DNA of 64,000 bases. Source: Seriola aureovittata (taxonomy: Eukaryota > Chordata > Actinopteri > Carangiformes > Carangidae). The DNA is taken from positions 14,573,856 through 14,637,855 of the forward strand of contig NC_079368.1 of assembly GCF_021018895.1 (NCBI RefSeq). Direction: 5' to 3'. The position numbers and the translations under genes are program-made. Of this stretch, positions 61,332-64,000 are shown one piece after another (within the stretch, counting starts at the first letter, position 1; every line of letters begins with the position of its first letter). The notes beneath the pieces are model-generated. The model did not search any database and had not been told where the DNA came from. It saw nothing but the letters and a program-made list of their open reading frames with translations.

Positions 61332-63965
61332 CTATGGCACAGAGGCCATGTTGAGCGTGTCAGCGTGGATGTCTGGTATGGTCCTCTCTGGTCTCAGACA
61401 CACTGCCAACCTCTGCAGAGAACAAGACAGTCATGGAGGAGACGCAGAGGTTAAGAGGTTGGAAGAAAATGTGTAATAAAGCACACTGTTTCCTATCTCC
61501 TTCCTCTCCTCATCCGCTCACCTGTTTGAGAGATCCAGGGGTCCACACCAGCTTGTAGACCATGTAGATGGGGATCCACATGAAGGATGAGAAGCCAATG
61601 ATATATCCCACTGTGATGCTCCAGTCTGGGTACTTATAATCAAACAGCGTGAGGGGTGGCGCTTTCAGCAGGGAGCTCACGATGATATACTGAGAGGAGT
61701 GGGGATACATAACATTTCCATATGTGTTAATGTAGCTTTTATATTCTGGCATCAGAAATAATAATGGGGATGGGTAATATATCTGTCACACTTCCATACA
61801 TTATAAAAGAAATATATAAAGGAAGTCACAGTGGTGTAATAATGCAAAATGTCAACAGGAACACAGCCAGAGAGATGGATGCAAATAAGAGCCAAGGATA
61901 TTAGACTGCATGTAGAGGAGGGAAATTGACATTTGCCCAAGTGTTTCGCAATATACATGCTGTAGAAAAAGTTTAATGTAGAGGAGGGTTTAATCTACAC
62001 ATAGGGAGTCAGCTGTTAGGTCTCCACAACCTTCAAAGGCCACTGGTCCAGATGTCTTTTGATCTTACCCTGAGCTTTCCCTCATATCTTGGTCTACTAC
62101 AGCCCATTGATCTCTGTATGATTTAAATGGACAACAATTATTTGATTGAAATGACTAAATGTTAAACCAGAGCGACACTCAGTAGAGGGCTCCACCCAGG
62201 CCAAGAAAAAAGCCCTATCTACCCTACCCTAACATGCAATGTTAAGGAAAGTGGTGGATGGATCTGCCCCTTTTAACCAGATCTGCACCCACATTTAATG
62301 CATTCTTCCTTGGCCCATGCCCCATCCCTCCACCAAATTTTAGTACTTTTTGCCTAATCCTGCAGACAAACAAACAAACAAACAAACAGACACGAGTGAA
62401 AACATAACTTCCTTGTCGGAGGTAAATCCTCCCAGTGTGTGAAACTGAAACAAATCGTATGGTTTTTGTGTAACGTAAGAAAACCACAGAATAGTAGACA
62501 TTCAGATGTAAGATGTGTATTTACTGTAAATGTAGGTCAGAATATTTCATCTCTTACCGCCAGAAATGCTGGACTGATGGCGACCCAGCACACCTTCCAG
62601 AACAAACCTGGAGCTTTTCCCAACATGGACTGAACGTCGCTGCTAAATCTTTTGATGCCTGAAAGAAGCAAAAGTAACACGAGACAGAGTCACTAACAGT
62701 ATTTTTTTTGGTCACATGCAGACAAGATAATCAATTTACGTTACGGATAAAAGACTAAATCAATAATAATCTGTTGTTTACCATAGAACCAAGAAACTGC
62801 AATGGCCTCAAGGAAACCCACAGCAATAATGGAGCATCCAACTCCAAATTCCTCCAGCAGCTTCACCACATAGGCACCACCCTGTCAATAACATTTCACA
62901 TTGACTAATAACATGATCAATCACTCATTTTCCTCCATTTGAGCAACAGACAGAGTTTTAATTTACTGTAACTGTATCCAGAACTACCTAAAAACCTTTG
63001 GGTAAATGTGCTTGATGATAAGCATTTCAAGTAGTGAGGGGTTGAATTTTGTTCTCTTTGGTTCAGTAATTTAAATTATGGGGGAAAAAAACAAACTTAC
63101 ATTTGTAAGGGTGCTTAGAGAGCCCAAAAAGCAGACAACTACCAAGCACAGAACAAAAAGTTCACGTCTGTGAGAGAAATGATCTGGGTATTCATCCAAC
63201 ACAGCAGTGATGATCGCCTCCAGCCCACCAAACTGAAACACACACACAGTTATTACCACAGGTTGACTTATACTGCATGTGTATCACAGCATATACATAT
63301 TTAAAGCTGCCATCAAATTGATTTGGAGACTTTATGTTCAGTAAAAAGTAGCTCTACATATTTGCATTTTTTAACTAATTGAAGATATGAGAATAAAATT
63401 ATTTTGTAGATGAATAAAAGACTTCTTGTATTGTTGAAGAGCATCACATGTAGTGATAACAAACATTTACAGTAATACTATGAAGCATAATTTGATATGC
63501 AACTTATGAAAACTGACAATTAAAGCACCAAAATTAATGGTATCTAATAAAATAAAATATGTTGTTGCATAGTTTTCCTTTATACATAACGTGAAAGCCA
63601 TCATGTTCACAAAGCATCCAGATTTCAGGGTTCGTACAGTGCTATCCAGCCCCAGCGTGATCATCATCACGAAAAAGATGATTGCAAAAAAGATCGAGCC
63701 CGGCATGTTTGCAATGGCCTCTGGGTACGTGATGAAGAGTAAACTTGGCCCTGGAAACCATGAAGAGATCAGGGTGAGTATTCAATTTTATAATTCAGTT
63801 TTTCCTTTTCATGATTTTATAGATTTCATTCACAGACCTTTATCCCTGGCTACATCCTCAACCTCCACCTGCCTCATCTCTGCCATGTAGCCCAGCACCG
63901 TGAAGATGACGAAACCCGACACAAAGCTGGTCAGACAATTCACCAAACTTGTCACAATGGCGTCA
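61332..63965 (-). CDS. slc6a4b: Serotonin-transporter-like SLC6A4 (3' half; runs off window)
   Basis: Sodium- and chloride-coupled plasma-membrane monoamine transporter of the SLC6 family. Exons: 63965-63838, 63750-63638, 63232-63101, 62881-62782, 62658-62558, 61689-61522, 61412-61332. Phases join. Features in order: a TM6 region ending [29 protein letters not shown], the Na2-site motif [37 protein letters not shown] and the TM12 region with [16 protein letters not shown]. The 26-residue terminal exon ends LNMASVP. Sequence matches SERT better than dopamine or noradrenaline transporters ([30 protein letters not shown]). The 'b' paralogue is inferred because slc6a4b is, to my memory, on the same zebrafish chromosome as this block. 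The paralogue label is therefore less sure than the family. The first exons lie beyond the right edge. Confidence 0.85.
62235..62430 (+). repeat. Dispersed teleost repeat in slc6a4 intron
   Basis: Contains 'ggatctgccccttttaacc', 'attcttccttggcccatg', 'atccctccaccaaattttag', a CAAA run at 62366-62388 and 'gtgaaaacataacttccttg'. These are hallmark phrases of a very common percomorph repeat. The short ORF on the minus strand here is repeat-derived. Confidence 0.7.
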
Positions 63966-64000
63966 CTGTTGAGGAAGAAATTAAACCCTGTTCAGGGACA

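Noticed and set aside
62242..62487. 81-codon minus-strand ORF in the slc6a4 intron
   Set aside because: It lies in a recognised dispersed teleost repeat.

Overview
This is nuclear DNA from a ray-finned fish, probably a spiny-rayed (percomorph) teleost. The evidence is split vertebrate genes with GT-AG introns, fish-like protein sequences, and several dispersed repeat families that I recognise as common in teleosts. There is no prokaryotic, viral or organellar gene content.

Layout from left to right. (1) 1-6290: a block of about 36-bp satellite units ('CTATACTATGACGTTTT...' type) carrying six copies of a ~190-bp tRNA-like element, one ~170-bp tRNA-derived SINE, a ~758-bp higher-order duplication and an internally inverted segment. 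(2) 6931-16260 (-): trpv4, whose last coding exon is not in the window. (3) 21549-24654 (-): gltp, complete, 209 aa. (4) 26821-31208 (+): tchp, complete, 499 aa. (5) 33237-46447 (-): git2, complete, 757 aa in 20 coding exons. (6) 48107-53017 (+): ankrd13a, complete, about 601 aa in 15 coding exons. (7) 55958-56488 (-): a two-exon, 68-aa single-pass membrane micropeptide that sits where C12orf76 lies in human. (8) 61332-63965 (-): the 3' half of a serotonin-transporter-like slc6a4 gene that runs off the right edge.

The order and orientation trpv4(-) gltp(-) tchp(+) git2(-) ankrd13a(+) C12orf76-like(-) match human 12q24.11 as I know it, so the synteny supports the gene calls. slc6a4 is not next to this block in human, which makes about 56.5-61.3 kb a synteny junction. 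The genes do not form one pathway: a calcium channel, a glycolipid carrier, a centriole/keratin-associated coiled-coil protein, an Arf GTPase-activating scaffold, a ubiquitin-binding endocytic adaptor and a monoamine transporter. Arrangement matters locally: tchp and git2 converge with poly(A) signals about 115 bp apart, while gltp/tchp and git2/ankrd13a are head-to-head pairs.

Exon boundaries were read by eye from splice consensus, reading-frame continuity and remembered vertebrate protein sequences. Phases close exactly for gltp, tchp, git2 and ankrd13a. The least certain points are the trpv4 amino terminus, the trpv4 carboxy terminus, all untranslated exons, and the exact ends of dispersed repeats. 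I found no convincing unknown multi-gene system. The least-described items are the satellite block and the 68-aa membrane micropeptide.
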